The notes under the pieces were generated by a model. That model was not told the DNA's origin and did not search any database. It saw only the letters and a program-made list of their open reading frames with translations. A DNA stretch of 64,000 bases from Actinocorallia sp039871655 (GTDB lineage: Bacteria > Actinomycetota > Actinomycetes > Streptosporangiales > Streptosporangiaceae): assembly GCF_039871655.1 (NCBI RefSeq), contig NZ_JBDPLZ010000010.1, forward strand, positions 1 to 64,000, read 5' to 3'. Positions 42,280 through 51,728 of this stretch are shown here, one piece after another; the stretch's first letter is position 1, and the number at the start of each line of letters is the position of its first letter. A program made the translations under genes and the position numbers.

Positions 42280-42707
42280 CTCCCCAAAGTAGCGCGCCCG
42301 CGATTGACCGACAGGCAGCGCAAGGTCCTCGCCTAACTCCTCGGATGCCCGGTGCTCAGCCGCACAGACCTCCAGTCGGAGGCAGCGGCGGCTTCCGCCT
42401 GCGCCGAGCCGAAAAGCAGGCTGTTGCAACCCGGTCCTTGGTCGACCTGAGATCGCGAACCAGACCGGAGCGCTGGAGCGCGGAGGGCGGACGTTCTGCA
42501 TCCAGGCTGTGAAGACAGCTTCAGAAATCCGTGCAGACGACTTCAGGAATCGACAGGCGGGGTGCCCGCAGCGATCGCGGAGGATCTGCCGCCGACCTTT
42601 GGCGATGCCGGATCTGCCGGCGGACGAGGGAGCGCCGGCCATTCGTGAGTCGAGGGGGTCGGCCCGTCTCGGTACGCGGTGCATTCTGGTGGTGCGGTCG
42701 CGCGGTC
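42280..42707. other. Intergenic stretch without recognisable gene
   Basis: Open frames cross this region but lack the third-position GC pattern of the neighbours and show no motif. I see no RNA gene or mobile sequence. Confidence 0.5.
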
Positions 42708-43478
42708 CTAGCGCTGGGAGTTCGCCGCCGCGGTGATCTGCTGGGCCTGCGTGACGATCAGTTCCAGGCGGGCATGGTGGGCTCCCTGCCAGTAGACCTG
42801 GCCGCAGCCGGCGCACTTGGCGAAGGCGTCGTAGGCGTGTCCCGTGCCGTCCTTGAGCTCGGCGCGGACCGATTCCTTGGTCGTTTTGACGAGGTCGCCG
42901 TTGCAGGAGACACAGCGTTCCCAGGGGGCGAGTTCCGGCGCGAAGCGTTCGAGTATCTCGCGCAGCTGCTGCTCGGGGCGGGTGCTGTAGACGTAGGCGC
43001 CGGCCCACAGCTCGCGTCGGCGCAGGAGCCCGCGGTCTCGGGAGAGCAGTACGCGACGCTCGGCGGCCGAACGGGCGGCCAGCGCGGGGTCGCCGATGTC
43101 CGTGCTCTCGTATGCGGTGTCGATGCCCAGCAGCCGCATTCGTCGGGCCAGGGTGCCCAGATGGACGTCGAGCAGGAAGCGCAGGGGGGCGCCTTCGATC
43201 CGCTGCGGGCGGGAGACCGGGCGGACTTCCACGCTCTCACCGGCCGCCGGAACGTGAGCGGTCGACACCGTCTGACCGTCCACCAGAAGCCTGCCCACTT
43301 CAGTGAGGGGAACACCGAGGGATTCGACGACATGACCGAGCGTGGAGACACCGTCGGTGACCACGACGGTGCGCCCGATCCGGCGACGGGCGTCCACGAA
43401 AATATGCAGGTCGGGAGCGAAACTGAGCTGTATTTCCGGTCGGATCACCGCCATAGGATGCCATCCGTTCATTTCCAT
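42708..43478 (-). CDS. Mut7-C RNase-like protein with ubiquitin-like N-domain
   Basis: The protein (256 residues from the ATG at 43478) has an N-terminal ubiquitin-like domain (about 1-95). The following Mut7-C domain has FLLDVHLGTLARRMRLLG, a PIN-like acidic core (LLSRDRGLLRRR), and a zinc ribbon of two CxxC pairs (CVSCNGDL and CAGCGQVYW). Mut7-C proteins are predicted RNases. The bacterial two-domain form is common and its target is unknown. A later ATG at 43472 is possible. Confidence 0.85.
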   Translation of the reverse strand: MEMNGWHPMAVIRPEIQLSFAPDLHIFVDARRRIGRTVVVTDGVSTLGHVVESLGVPLTEVGRLLVDGQTVSTAHVPAAGESVEVRPVSRPQRIEGAPLRFLLDVHLGTLARRMRLLGIDTAYESTDIGDPALAARSAAERRVLLSRDRGLLRRRELWAGAYVYSTRPEQQLREILERFAPELAPWERCVSCNGDLVKTTKESVRAELKDGTGHAYDAFAKCAGCGQVYWQGAHHARLELIVTQAQQITAAANSQR

Positions 43479-43603
43479 GACCAACGCTTATCTCGGCCCG
43501 CACGCACGGTGAGCCTCTTCCTTGTACGACGATATGCGGACTGCTCGTCCGCCCGGCCGACCACGCCGGCCGGGGCAAGAAATACCGGCAATGGGCACAC
43601 CGC

Positions 43604-44022
43604 TCAGTCCTTGATCAGCGGGTCACGGGGTTCGCCCTCCGACGTGAAGATCAGGAGTGGTTCTCGCCTGTCCGGGTGGCGACCTCGCGCAGGCGGGCCA
43701 GGGCATCGGCCTCGGTGGGAAGGCCGAGACCGAGTACGGCGGGGTTCGTAGTGGTCGACCAGGCCACGCTCCAAGAAGCTGTGGCGTTCATCGATGTGGC
43801 GAGCCAGCACGGCCATCCCGTTGAGTCGGCATTGCTCTTCGCCGTCGGGCGAGTCGGCGTACTGCACCGGCAGGATCCCGGTGGACCGATGGACCCCCCG
43901 ACGATGGGCTTCTTCGTCCAGCTCGCATGGACGGTGACCTTGATGTCCTTCGGGTTCATCTCGCGGGGTGACGAAGCGGCAGAGTGCCAAGGGAGCCGTC
44001 CCGCCGGACCAGGGAGAGCGGG
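43604..44022 (-). pseudogene. Degraded open reading frame
   Basis: Plausible protein segments appear in successive frames on the leftward strand: NPKDIKVTVHASWTKKPIVGG, then ILPVQYADSPDGEEQCRLNG and LARHIDERHSFLERGLVDHY, then LPTEADALARLREVA. Each has coding character but they are joined by at least two frame changes. It is probably a small hypothetical gene broken by indels, or sequence with errors. No family is recognised. Confidence 0.35.
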
Positions 44023-44886
44023 TCATCGGTCTGCGCCGCCTCGGTGAGCACTCGACTCGGCGGAGTCCGTCCGGATCAGGCGGCTGGTCAGGAAGGCGAG
44101 GATCTCGTCCCTGGCTTTCACCGTGGGATGCCCGTCCTCATCGACGAAATGGGCGGTGACCACGCTGTGGGGAGACCCGACGACGTTGCGGAAGAAAGGG
44201 GGCGGGTCGGTGTTGGCCGAGCCGCCGGGAAGGACGCGGCCGTCGAAGGCGTCGCCGAGGAGTGCCCGGTAGGCGGCGAAGCGCCGGCCGGTGCACCAGC
44301 GGTCGTCGTCGAAGCGGTAAGCGAGGACCTTCAGCCCGTCGCGGGCGATGCGCTCCCGGACCTCGTGCGCGTCCTCGTCGCTGATCTCGAGCCCGGCGGG
44401 GTCGTCCAGCGGCAGGGACGGGTGGTTGACCACCGACGCGATGACGGCCGGCTCGAGCATCATGGTGAGGGCGAAGTTCCCGGTGAAGCACAGGCCGATC
44501 GCACCGACGCCCGGACCGCCGCATTCGGTGTGGGCCCTGCGCGCGAGCCCGCGCAGCCACGCCGTGACGGGGCTGGTGCCACCTCCGGCGAAGGCGCGGA
44601 ACTCGGCGCTGACGCACGCGCGACGGATGACCTCCTCGCCTCTCTCGGCCGTGGGGTAGGCGCCGTCGGTCCCGAAGAGCGAGGGGAGGTGGACGGTGAA
44701 GCCCGCATCCCGTACCCACCGCGCCAGCCGAAGGACGTCAGGGCTGATGCCAGGCATCTCCGGCATCAGTACGACGGCGGGGCCGGAACCCGCGACGTAC
44801 ACCGCCTTCACCACCCCCTCCACGTCCACGAGGCGGCGGGAGAAGTCCGTGATCGCGTCGTCAAAGCGTCCGCTGGCAGCGTTCAT
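44023..44886 (-). CDS. Dienelactone hydrolase-family protein
   Basis: The 287-residue protein has the DLH pattern: a glutamate in MPEMPGISP (Glu43) and the nucleophile cysteine in GLCFTGN (Cys133), with a C-terminal HPTVKARDE histidine. DLHs open lactone rings in aromatic degradation, but many paralogues have other esterase roles. It is transcribed away from the GlxA regulator gene, from which 97 bases separate it, so that regulator may control it. Confidence 0.85.
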   Translation of the reverse strand: MNAASGRFDDAITDFSRRLVDVEGVVKAVYVAGSGPAVVLMPEMPGISPDVLRLARWVRDAGFTVHLPSLFGTDGAYPTAERGEEVIRRACVSAEFRAFAGGGTSPVTAWLRGLARRAHTECGGPGVGAIGLCFTGNFALTMMLEPAVIASVVNHPSLPLDDPAGLEISDEDAHEVRERIARDGLKVLAYRFDDDRWCTGRRFAAYRALLGDAFDGRVLPGGSANTDPPPFFRNVVGSPHSVVTAHFVDEDGHPTVKARDEILAFLTSRLIRTDSAESSAHRGGADR

Positions 44887-44983
44887 GACGACAGTGTGGG
44901 CCTGTGCGCCGACGCCGGGCGACAGGCCGTATCGCCATATGCAAGGGTGATCTCGCCAAAGGTGTGGTGGTGGGGAGGCGAGA

Positions 44984-46063
44984 GTGAGCGCACTGCGGGT
45001 CGGTGTCCTGGCCTATCCGGGCTGCTTCGCGTCCGAGGTGTTCGGCGTACCCGACCTCCTGACGATGGCCGCGCACGTCGCCGGCCCGGATCTCGCCGGA
45101 TACGAGGTGTCGGTCGTCTCGCCCCGCCGTCGCGTCGTCGCATCGGGTGGCGCGGCGCTGTCCGTCTCGCCGCTGCGCGAGGTCGACGTCCTCGTCGTGC
45201 CGGGGTTCGCGCTCCTGCCGGGCCTCGACGTGGACGCGAAGCTCGCGCCCCTCGCCCCCGACATCGCGGCGATTCGCGCACACGCCGCCGCGGGCAACGC
45301 CGTCGTCTCGATCTGCGTCGGTGCGTTCCTGCTCGCGGAGGCGGGACTTCTCCACGGGCGCCGGGCCACGACGGCATGGCTCCTCGCCGAAGAACTGGCT
45401 CGACGCTGCCCGGACGCCGATGTCCGGCCGGAACGTCTGGTCGTCACCGACAGGGGCGTGACGACGACGGCGGCCTTCAGCGCCATGTACGACTTCGCGC
45501 TGGAACTGATCCGCCGCCACAGCGGTGCGGGCGTGGCACGGGCGACCGCGCGGGTGGCGCTCCTCGACGACGCGCGGTCATCCCAGACACCGTACGTCGA
45601 CGCCCGGCTCCTCCCGCAGCCCGGAAACGAGTTCTCCCGCAAGGTCATGCGGTGGCTCGACCAGAACCTCACCGCCCGCTACGACCTCGCCGCGCTGTCG
45701 GCCGAGTTCAATGTCAGCACTCGGACGCTGTTGAGGCGCTTCGCCGACGAGACCGGCCAGAGCCCGCTCCGATACCTGCAGTCGTCGCGTGTCCGTCGCG
45801 CCCGACACCTCCTCGAGACCACGGACCGAACCGTCGCCGCCATCGCCGCCGCAGTCGGATACCGGGACCCCGGAACCTTCGCCGCTCTCTTCGCCGAACA
45901 CACCGGACGCCGCCCAAGGGACTACCGCGCGACCTTCCGCCGCGATGCCGACCCGTTGACCGGCACAAGAGTCCAGCAATCCGACTCCACTCAACACGGG
46001 GCACATCAGACAAGCTCAGTCGATGAGCGACCGCCTCTCCTGGACGCGCTTCGGTCCTCCTGA
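44984..46063 (+). CDS. GlxA-type transcriptional regulator (DJ-1/PfpI domain plus AraC HTH)
   Basis: The GTG start gives 359 residues. The first 170 form a DJ-1/PfpI-like sensor domain with VSICVGAFLLAEAGLL at the nucleophile-elbow position; the last 100 hold two AraC helix-turn-helices (YDLAALSAEFNVSTRTLLRRF and IAAAVGYRDPGTFAALF). Members often activate nearby catabolic or stress genes. The divergent dienelactone hydrolase is the obvious candidate target. Confidence 0.9.
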   Translation: MSALRVGVLAYPGCFASEVFGVPDLLTMAAHVAGPDLAGYEVSVVSPRRRVVASGGAALSVSPLREVDVLVVPGFALLPGLDVDAKLAPLAPDIAAIRAHAAAGNAVVSICVGAFLLAEAGLLHGRRATTAWLLAEELARRCPDADVRPERLVVTDRGVTTTAAFSAMYDFALELIRRHSGAGVARATARVALLDDARSSQTPYVDARLLPQPGNEFSRKVMRWLDQNLTARYDLAALSAEFNVSTRTLLRRFADETGQSPLRYLQSSRVRRARHLLETTDRTVAAIAAAVGYRDPGTFAALFAEHTGRRPRDYRATFRRDADPLTGTRVQQSDSTQHGAHQTSSVDERPPLLDALRSS

Positions 46064-46389
46064 TCGACGCCGTTCATGGCCTTGATCGTAGAGTCGGGCT
46101 CCGACAATTGACCCGACCCCGCTCGGCCTCCGGATGATCACCAGGATGCGGCGCGCTCCGTGCCGTGGGGAATGGGCGCGCTCGGTCAGGAACGGCAGTG
46201 GAGGGGCGGACGAGGGGAACCCTGCCCGCCGGCACCGGCCGCGTCGTGCTGACCTCGGAGCCTGCGTGATGTGCCTGGTGAGCCGTGGCCGGAGTTGGTC
46301 GCGAAGAAAACTCACGTATTACGGGCAGTCAAGGTGAGACTTACTCGTGAGGGCTAACAGCCTCCGAAACCCCCCAGGAGGAACTCGCG
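46064..46389. other. Intergenic stretch ahead of carboxypeptidase gene
   Basis: There is no convincing gene. The last part holds the carboxypeptidase ribosome site AGGAGG (46376-46381), eight bases before its TTG start, and presumably its promoter. Confidence 0.5.
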
Positions 46390-47703
46390 TTGACCAGACG
46401 CAGACTTGTCGCAGCACTCACGTTCGTTCTCCTCGTCCTCACCATGTCGATGACCGGGAACACCACTGCGGGAGCCGCCGACCCCGACGGCGACAAGCAG
46501 TACAAGGTTCAGGGGCCCAGCACGCCGGATCAGCGGACCCGGATCGCGAGGACGGGCGCGGCGATCGACGGAGTGCTCCCCGACCACGTGGTCGTGACGG
46601 CCACGAAGAGCGAGATCAAGGCCATCAAGAAGCTCGGATACACCGTGACCGAGCTGCCCGGGCCCGGACCGGACGCCGAGGGTCCGCGCCCTGAGGAAAG
46701 CGTGACGACGTCCGACTTCCCGACGTCGGACTCGGGCTACCACAACTACGCCGAGATGACGGCGGAGATCAATTCGCTGGTGACGACGTACCCGTCGATC
46801 GTCCAGAAGCTGAGCGTCGGGACGTCCTACCAGGGGCGCGACATCATCCTGCTCAAGATCAGTGACAATGTCGCGACCGACGAGAACGAGCCCGAAGTGA
46901 TGTTCACCCATCACCAGCACGCGCGCGAGCACCTGACCGTCGAGATGGCGCTGTACACGCTCCACCAGCTGCTCGAGAACTACGGGACGGATTCGCGCAT
47001 CACCAACCTGGTCAACAGCCGTGAGATCTGGCTGCTGCCCGACCTCAACCCCGACGGTGGCGAGTACGACATCGCGACCGGCTCCTACCGCAGCTGGCGC
47101 AAGAACCGCCAGCCCAACTCGGGCAGCAGCTATGTCGGCACCGATCTGAACCGCAACTGGGCCTACCTCTGGGGCTGCTGCGGCGGTTCGTCCGGTAGCA
47201 CCAGCAGCGCGACCTACCGCGGACCGTCCGCGGAGTCCGCGCCCGAGGTGAAGAAGGTCGCCGACTTCGTCCGCGGCCGCCGGGTCGGCGGGGTCCAGCA
47301 GATCAAGGCCGCCATCGACTTCCACACCTACAGCAAGCTCATTCTGTGGCCGTACGGATACACGACGGCCAACACAGGGCCGGGTCTCACCCAGGACGAC
47401 CGGGACGCGCACGCCGCACTCGGCCAGAACATGGCGACCACCAACGGCTACACGCCCCAGCAGGCCTCCGACCTCTACGTCACCGACGGCTCGATCAACG
47501 ACTGGCTGTGGGGCTCGGAGAAGATCTTCAACTACACGTTCGAGATGTACCCGGGCCCGTCGGGCTCCGGCGGCGGCTTCTACCCGCCCGACGAGCAGAT
47601 CGTCCCGCAGACGTCCGTCAACAGGGAGGCCGTCCTCCGGCTGATGGAGTACGCCGACTGCCCGTACCGCATCATCGGCAAGCAGGCCCAGTACTGCGCC
47701 TGA
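46390..47703 (+). CDS. Secreted zinc carboxypeptidase, M14 family
   Basis: The TTG start, eight bases after AGGAGG, gives 437 residues with a Sec signal peptide (TRRRL, hydrophobic core to about 22, cleavage near AGAADP). A propeptide follows, then the M14 catalytic domain: HAREH with the zinc-binding His and Glu, FHTYS with the distal zinc His, DLNRNW for substrate binding and TFEMYP with the catalytic glutamate. It releases C-terminal residues from peptides outside the cell. Single gene with no evident partners. Confidence 0.93.
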   Translation: MTRRRLVAALTFVLLVLTMSMTGNTTAGAADPDGDKQYKVQGPSTPDQRTRIARTGAAIDGVLPDHVVVTATKSEIKAIKKLGYTVTELPGPGPDAEGPRPEESVTTSDFPTSDSGYHNYAEMTAEINSLVTTYPSIVQKLSVGTSYQGRDIILLKISDNVATDENEPEVMFTHHQHAREHLTVEMALYTLHQLLENYGTDSRITNLVNSREIWLLPDLNPDGGEYDIATGSYRSWRKNRQPNSGSSYVGTDLNRNWAYLWGCCGGSSGSTSSATYRGPSAESAPEVKKVADFVRGRRVGGVQQIKAAIDFHTYSKLILWPYGYTTANTGPGLTQDDRDAHAALGQNMATTNGYTPQQASDLYVTDGSINDWLWGSEKIFNYTFEMYPGPSGSGGGFYPPDEQIVPQTSVNREAVLRLMEYADCPYRIIGKQAQYCA

Positions 47704-48241
47704 CCCTCCACCGGCCAGGCCCCCGGAGGTCCGCCCTCGTCGGCGGCCTCCGGTCGGCCTGGCCACCGAGCCCGATCCCCTCGCGGGTGATTCCGTGAAA
47801 CCGGGGCGACATCAGGTGGCGCGGGAGACCGCTGTCGGCGGCCACGGTCCCACCTCGGTGCCTGCTTCCAGGCGCGTTCTGTCTTTAGACGGGTCCCACT
47901 GATCGGGAGACAAGGGTGCCGCCCTCTGGGTCTCGACGCGTACCGTCTGCGTCGGGGGACTGGAAGGGTGCTGGATGCGTGTAGGAATCGTCGGCCCGGT
48001 GGCGGCCCTCATGCCGAGGGCCTCTTCGGAATGGACGGGTCGCGACGCGGACCGCTCGAGTCCTGGACGACCGCCCCGACACGGAAACTGCTCATCGAGG
48101 ATGCCGCGGCGAAGCCGTGACGTCCGGTGCCTGCCCGTGATGTAAGAGATCTGCGTTGTAAAGGAAGGTGCTGGGTGCGCAGAGAGTTCTGGCTGGCGCG
48201 CTCCGCGGCGGATTCCACTACGGAAGTACTACGAGGAGAAC
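47704..48241. other. Intergenic stretch without recognisable gene
   Basis: This stretch holds only short frames without motifs or codon bias. Immediately before 48242 there is GAGGAGAAC, the ribosome site of the next gene. Confidence 0.5.
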
Positions 48242-49015
48242 ATGATGGAGCGTTACGCCGACCGGCGGGTGCTGGTGACGGGTGCGGCCTCGGGCATCGG
48301 ACGGGCCGTCGTGCTGCGGCTGCTGGCCGAGGGTGGACGGGTGGTGGCGGTGGACGTCGCCAAGGAGGGGCTGGAGGAGACCGTCCGGCTGGCCGTGGAG
48401 GCCGGGGTGGGGGAGCGGTTGGTCACCGCGGTGGTCGACATCTCCGACGAGGCGGCGGTGAACGAGGGGGTGGCCGCGGCCGTCACCGGTCTGGGCGGTC
48501 TGGACGTCCTGGTGAACGCCGCCGGGATGCTGCGCGGGGCGCACACCCACGAGTGCGAGCTGGAGCTGTGGAACCGGGTGATCGGGATCAATCTGACCGG
48601 CACGTTCCTGATGACGCGCGCGGCGCTGCCCGCCCTGCTGGAGTCGGGCCGGGGGGTGGTGGTGAACTTCAGTTCCACTGCCGCGCAGTTCGGCCACCCG
48701 TACATGGCGGCCTACTCTGCCAGTAAGGGCGGCATCCTGTCGTTCACCCACTCGATCGCGCAGGAGTACGCCAAGCAGGGGTTGCGGGCGGTGAACATCC
48801 TGCCCGGCGGTATCAGCAGCGGGATCACGAACAACATCGCCTCGCTGGTGCCCGAGGACGTCGACTGGAACCTCTTCCTCAAGCTCAACGCGGCGATCGG
48901 CCGGGGCTTCGGGGAGCCCGAGCACATCGCGGGGGTGGTGGCGATGGTGGCCTCGGATGACGGCGCCTTCATCACCGGCACCGAGATCCGCGTCGACGGC
49001 GGTGCCCACCACTGA
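48242..49015 (+). CDS. Short-chain dehydrogenase/reductase
   Basis: The 257-residue protein is a classical SDR: TGAASGIGRA for NAD(P) binding, NAAG in NAAGML, catalytic serine in NFSSTAAQF, and YSASKGG. It oxidises or reduces a hydroxy/keto group; the acidic residue after the second strand (VAVDVA) favours NAD. It opens the catabolic region and lies next to a convergent TetR gene. Confidence 0.9.
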   Translation: MMERYADRRVLVTGAASGIGRAVVLRLLAEGGRVVAVDVAKEGLEETVRLAVEAGVGERLVTAVVDISDEAAVNEGVAAAVTGLGGLDVLVNAAGMLRGAHTHECELELWNRVIGINLTGTFLMTRAALPALLESGRGVVVNFSSTAAQFGHPYMAAYSASKGGILSFTHSIAQEYAKQGLRAVNILPGGISSGITNNIASLVPEDVDWNLFLKLNAAIGRGFGEPEHIAGVVAMVASDDGAFITGTEIRVDGGAHH

Positions 49016-49043
49016 CCCGCGGCCGGACACGGCGGCGGCTCGG

Positions 49044-49634
49044 TCAGCGGGCGGGGGCGGTCAGCCCGGCGGTGAGGAAGGCGATGACGGTCTCGGGACG
49101 GATCGCAGGGCGGTTGGAGGCGTTGCCGTAGACCTTCAGGAGGAGGACGAAGGCCAGCCGCCACCGCTCGGAGATCTCGCTCACCGGCAGTTCGGGCATC
49201 GCCCGGCCGAGCATGACCTCGAACGGCGCCGAGCTGAACCAGGGCGAGGAGGCCGGCATCCTCCATTGGGGCAGGGCCGTGCGGGCCAGCAGGTGGCAGA
49301 GCATCCGGCCCTTCTCGGTGCGGACCAGTTCCTCGAACGGCTCGACGATTGCCGTGATGAGGTCTTCCACCGAGAACGGCCCGTCCTCGTCGGGGCGTTC
49401 GGAGCGTCGGACCACCGGCGCCAGGTGGTCGGCCCAGACCGGGATGAGCTCGCGTTCCAGCAGCGCGGCGATCAGTCCTTCCCGCGACCCGAAGTGGTAG
49501 TGGACCGCCCCGGGGTTGAGTCCGGCCTCGGCGTTGATGGCGCGGATCGAGACCTGGTCGGGGTCCTTGCTCAGGAAGAGCCGCTCGGCGGCGGCCAGCA
49601 GGCGGTCACGGGTCGAGGAAATCTCATCGGACAT
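49044..49634 (-). CDS. TetR-family repressor
   Basis: From the ATG at 49634 there are 196 residues. The N-terminal HTH (SIRAINAEAGLNPGAVHYHFGSR) is typical of TetR regulators and the rest forms a ligand domain. It diverges from the SDR gene at 49734 across 99 bases that contain a clear palindrome (49669-49694), so it probably represses itself and that SDR in response to an acyl-CoA or related ligand. An earlier start at 49661 would place codons close to the operator. Confidence 0.9.
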   Translation of the reverse strand: MSDEISSTRDRLLAAAERLFLSKDPDQVSIRAINAEAGLNPGAVHYHFGSREGLIAALLERELIPVWADHLAPVVRRSERPDEDGPFSVEDLITAIVEPFEELVRTEKGRMLCHLLARTALPQWRMPASSPWFSSAPFEVMLGRAMPELPVSEISERWRLAFVLLLKVYGNASNRPAIRPETVIAFLTAGLTAPAR

Positions 49635-49668
49635 CTGGTCATTGCACCACATCGTGCGCAATCATCGT

Positions 49669-49694
49669 CCAATCATTGATTGAATGATGATTGG
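49669..49694. promoter_or_regulatory. Palindromic TetR operator candidate
   Basis: CCAATCAT (49669-49676) and ATGATTGG (49687-49694) are inverted repeats spaced by 10 bases. Nested inside, ATCATT and AATGAT form a second inverted pair around GATTG. The site lies between the divergent TetR and SDR genes and is AT-rich compared with its surroundings, as expected for an operator-promoter. Confidence 0.75.
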
Positions 49695-49733
49695 CCTCTG
49701 GGGAGTCCGGGGCCGATCGGGAGGAGGTGCGTG

Positions 49734-50558
49734 ATGGCCGTCTTCGCCGTCACCGGTTCGGCTTCGGGCATGGGTGCCGCGACCGCGGCCCGGCTCACGG
49801 GAGAGGGACACACCGTGATCGGTGTGGACCTGCGCGACGCGCAAGTGATCGCCGACCTGGGCACGCCGGAGGGCCGTGCCGCGGCGGTCGAGAAGATCCT
49901 CGCGCTCAGCGGGGGAGTGCTCGACGGTGTCGCGGCGGTGGCGGGCGTGGGTCCGAACCTGCCGAGCGCGGCCGCGGTCATGTCGATCAACTACTTCGGC
50001 ACCGTGGCCCTGCTGGAGGCGCTGCGCCCGGCTCTGGCCGCCTCGGGTGCCGGACGCGCGGTGGTGATCGGCTCCAACTCGGCCTCCACCGTCCCGCTGG
50101 TGGACGACAAGCTGGTGGAACTCGCCCTCGCCGGAGACGAGGGGGGCGCCCGCGAGCACGCCGACGCCGCCCAGGCGGCGATGCCGGCCGAGATCACCGC
50201 GATCGTGCCCTCGATCGGCGCCTACGCCTCCTCCAAGCTCGCGATCGCCCGCTGGGCCCGCCGCGCCGCCGTCACCCCCGAGTGGGCGCGCCAGGGGGTG
50301 ACGCTCAACGTGATCGCGCCCGGAGCGATCCTCACCCCCCTCATGCTCGGCTCCACCGGCAGGGAGGAGGACCTGAACGTCGAGGAGTTCCCCACCCCGA
50401 TGCCGCTGGGGATCTTCGGCCGTCCCGAGGACATCGCCTTCTGGGTGCACCAGTTCCTCAAACCCGAGGCCCGCTTCACCACCGGAGCGGTCCTGTACGT
50501 CGACGGCGGCACGGACGCGGCGATGCGGCCCGACTCCCAGCCCACACCCATGACCTGA
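49734..50558 (+). CDS. Short-chain dehydrogenase/reductase
   Basis: The ATG at 49734 is preceded by GAGGAGG six bases upstream and gives 274 residues. TGSASGMGAAT is the cofactor motif, IGSNSAST holds the catalytic serine and YASSKLA the Tyr-Lys pair. The insertion between them (about 30 residues, DDKLVELALAGDEGG) is longer than in most SDRs and is typical of the 3-alpha-hydroxysteroid dehydrogenase-like branch. It is divergent from and presumably controlled by the TetR gene. Confidence 0.9.
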   Translation: MAVFAVTGSASGMGAATAARLTGEGHTVIGVDLRDAQVIADLGTPEGRAAAVEKILALSGGVLDGVAAVAGVGPNLPSAAAVMSINYFGTVALLEALRPALAASGAGRAVVIGSNSASTVPLVDDKLVELALAGDEGGAREHADAAQAAMPAEITAIVPSIGAYASSKLAIARWARRAAVTPEWARQGVTLNVIAPGAILTPLMLGSTGREEDLNVEEFPTPMPLGIFGRPEDIAFWVHQFLKPEARFTTGAVLYVDGGTDAAMRPDSQPTPMT

Positions 50559-50614
50559 TCGGGTTCCACCGCGCCCACGCCGCCGACGGCGTGGGCATGG
50601 CGACCGTGGCCTGC

Positions 50615-50998
50615 TCAGGCCTCGGAGCGCTGCTGCTTGAGCCGGAGGGCCTCCTTGCGGACCTCGGTGTGGGTCGTCTGCTCCCGCTCCAGCCACTCGG
50701 GCTTCTCGGCCTTCAGGGTCTCGATCTCGGCGGTGGTGAGGGGGCCCGTGATGCCGCCGCGAGCCAGGCCCGAGGTGGAGACGCGGAGCTTGGCGGCGAC
50801 GACCTGCTTGGGGTGGGGGCCCTCGCGGCGGAGATCGGCGAGCCAGGAGGGCGGGTCGGCCTGGAGCGCGTTCAGCTCGTCCCGGGACACGGTGCCCTCC
50901 TGGAACTCGGCGGGCGCTGCCGACAGCAGGATCCCCAGCTTCTTGGCCGCGGTCGCGGGCTTCATGGTCTGCGGGGTCTTCGTCTTGGACGTGCTCAT
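50615..50998 (-). CDS. DUF5997-family protein
   Basis: The 127-residue basic protein matches DUF5997, a conserved actinomycete family. GILLSAAPAEFQ, DPPSWLADLRREGPHPK and KPEWLEREQ are typical blocks. Its function is unknown. It is almost always, as here, divergent from a LysR-effector-like gene, so the two are probably linked functionally. Confidence 0.85.
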   Translation of the reverse strand: MSTSKTKTPQTMKPATAAKKLGILLSAAPAEFQEGTVSRDELNALQADPPSWLADLRREGPHPKQVVAAKLRVSTSGLARGGITGPLTTAEIETLKAEKPEWLEREQTTHTEVRKEALRLKQQRSEA

Positions 50999-51053
50999 GA
51001 GGTCAAGGGTAGCCAGTGCGAGAGGGCCGTCCGGACGCCGTTAGGCTGGGGAG

Positions 51054-51728
51054 GTGACGGAGTTCCGGCTGGCCTACGCGCCAGGGGTGACACCCGCGAA
51101 ATGGGCCGGAGTCTGGGCCGAGCGGGTGCGGGAGGTGCCGCTCCGGCTGGTCCAGGTGCCCGCCGCCGAAGCCGTCCCCCTCCTGCGGGACGGCGGCGCG
51201 GAAGCGGCGTTCGTGCGTCTGCCCACCGACCGCGAGGGCCTGCACGTGATCCCGCTCTATGTGGAGACGACCGTCGTCGTGGTGCCGAAAGAGCACGCGG
51301 TGGCCGCGGTCGACGAGCTGGAGCTCGCCGACCTCGCCGACGAAGACGTCTTCGAACCGCTCGACGACGTCCTGGACTGGACCGACCGCCCCGGACAGCC
51401 CGCCTTCACCCGTCCAGAGAGCACAGCGGACGCGCTCGAACTGGTGGCATCAGAGGCCGGCGTGCTGCTGCTCCCTCAATCACTGGCCCGCCTCCACCAC
51501 CGCAAAGACCTCACCTACCGGCCCGTGACGGACGCCCCCCGATCCCAGATCGGCCTGGCCTGGCCCGAGAACGCGACGAGCGACCTCATGGAGGAACTGA
51601 TCGGCATCGTCCGCGGCCGCACCCCCAACAGCTCCCGCGGCCGCACCCCCCAGCAGCGCACCCCTCAACAGCGCACCCCCAAGCGAACCCCGCAAAAGCG
51701 CTCCGCCCCCAGACACCGACGGCGCTGA
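51054..51728 (+). CDS. LysR-type effector-domain protein without HTH
   Basis: The 224-residue protein starts directly with the periplasmic-binding-like effector fold of LysR regulators (FRLAYAPGVTPAKW, VVVVPKEHAVA). It has no DNA-binding domain, so it is not a conventional regulator. The C-terminal 30 residues are a basic low-complexity tail with repeated RTPQQ units, perhaps binding nucleic acid. It is transcribed divergently from DUF5997 across 55 bases. Confidence 0.85.
   Translation: MTEFRLAYAPGVTPAKWAGVWAERVREVPLRLVQVPAAEAVPLLRDGGAEAAFVRLPTDREGLHVIPLYVETTVVVVPKEHAVAAVDELELADLADEDVFEPLDDVLDWTDRPGQPAFTRPESTADALELVASEAGVLLLPQSLARLHHRKDLTYRPVTDAPRSQIGLAWPENATSDLMEELIGIVRGRTPNSSRGRTPQQRTPQQRTPKRTPQKRSAPRHRRR

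Noticed and set aside
41608..43008. A single 466-codon minus-strand gene.
   Set aside because: Only the part up to about 42279 has codon bias and protein character. The rest crosses an intergenic stretch and the Mut7-C gene in the wrong frame.
51604..51710. Short repeats suggestive of a CRISPR-like or microsatellite array.
   Set aside because: They encode the in-frame RTPQQ-type basic tail of the LysR-effector-like protein. There are no unique spacers. I saw no CRISPR array anywhere in the window.
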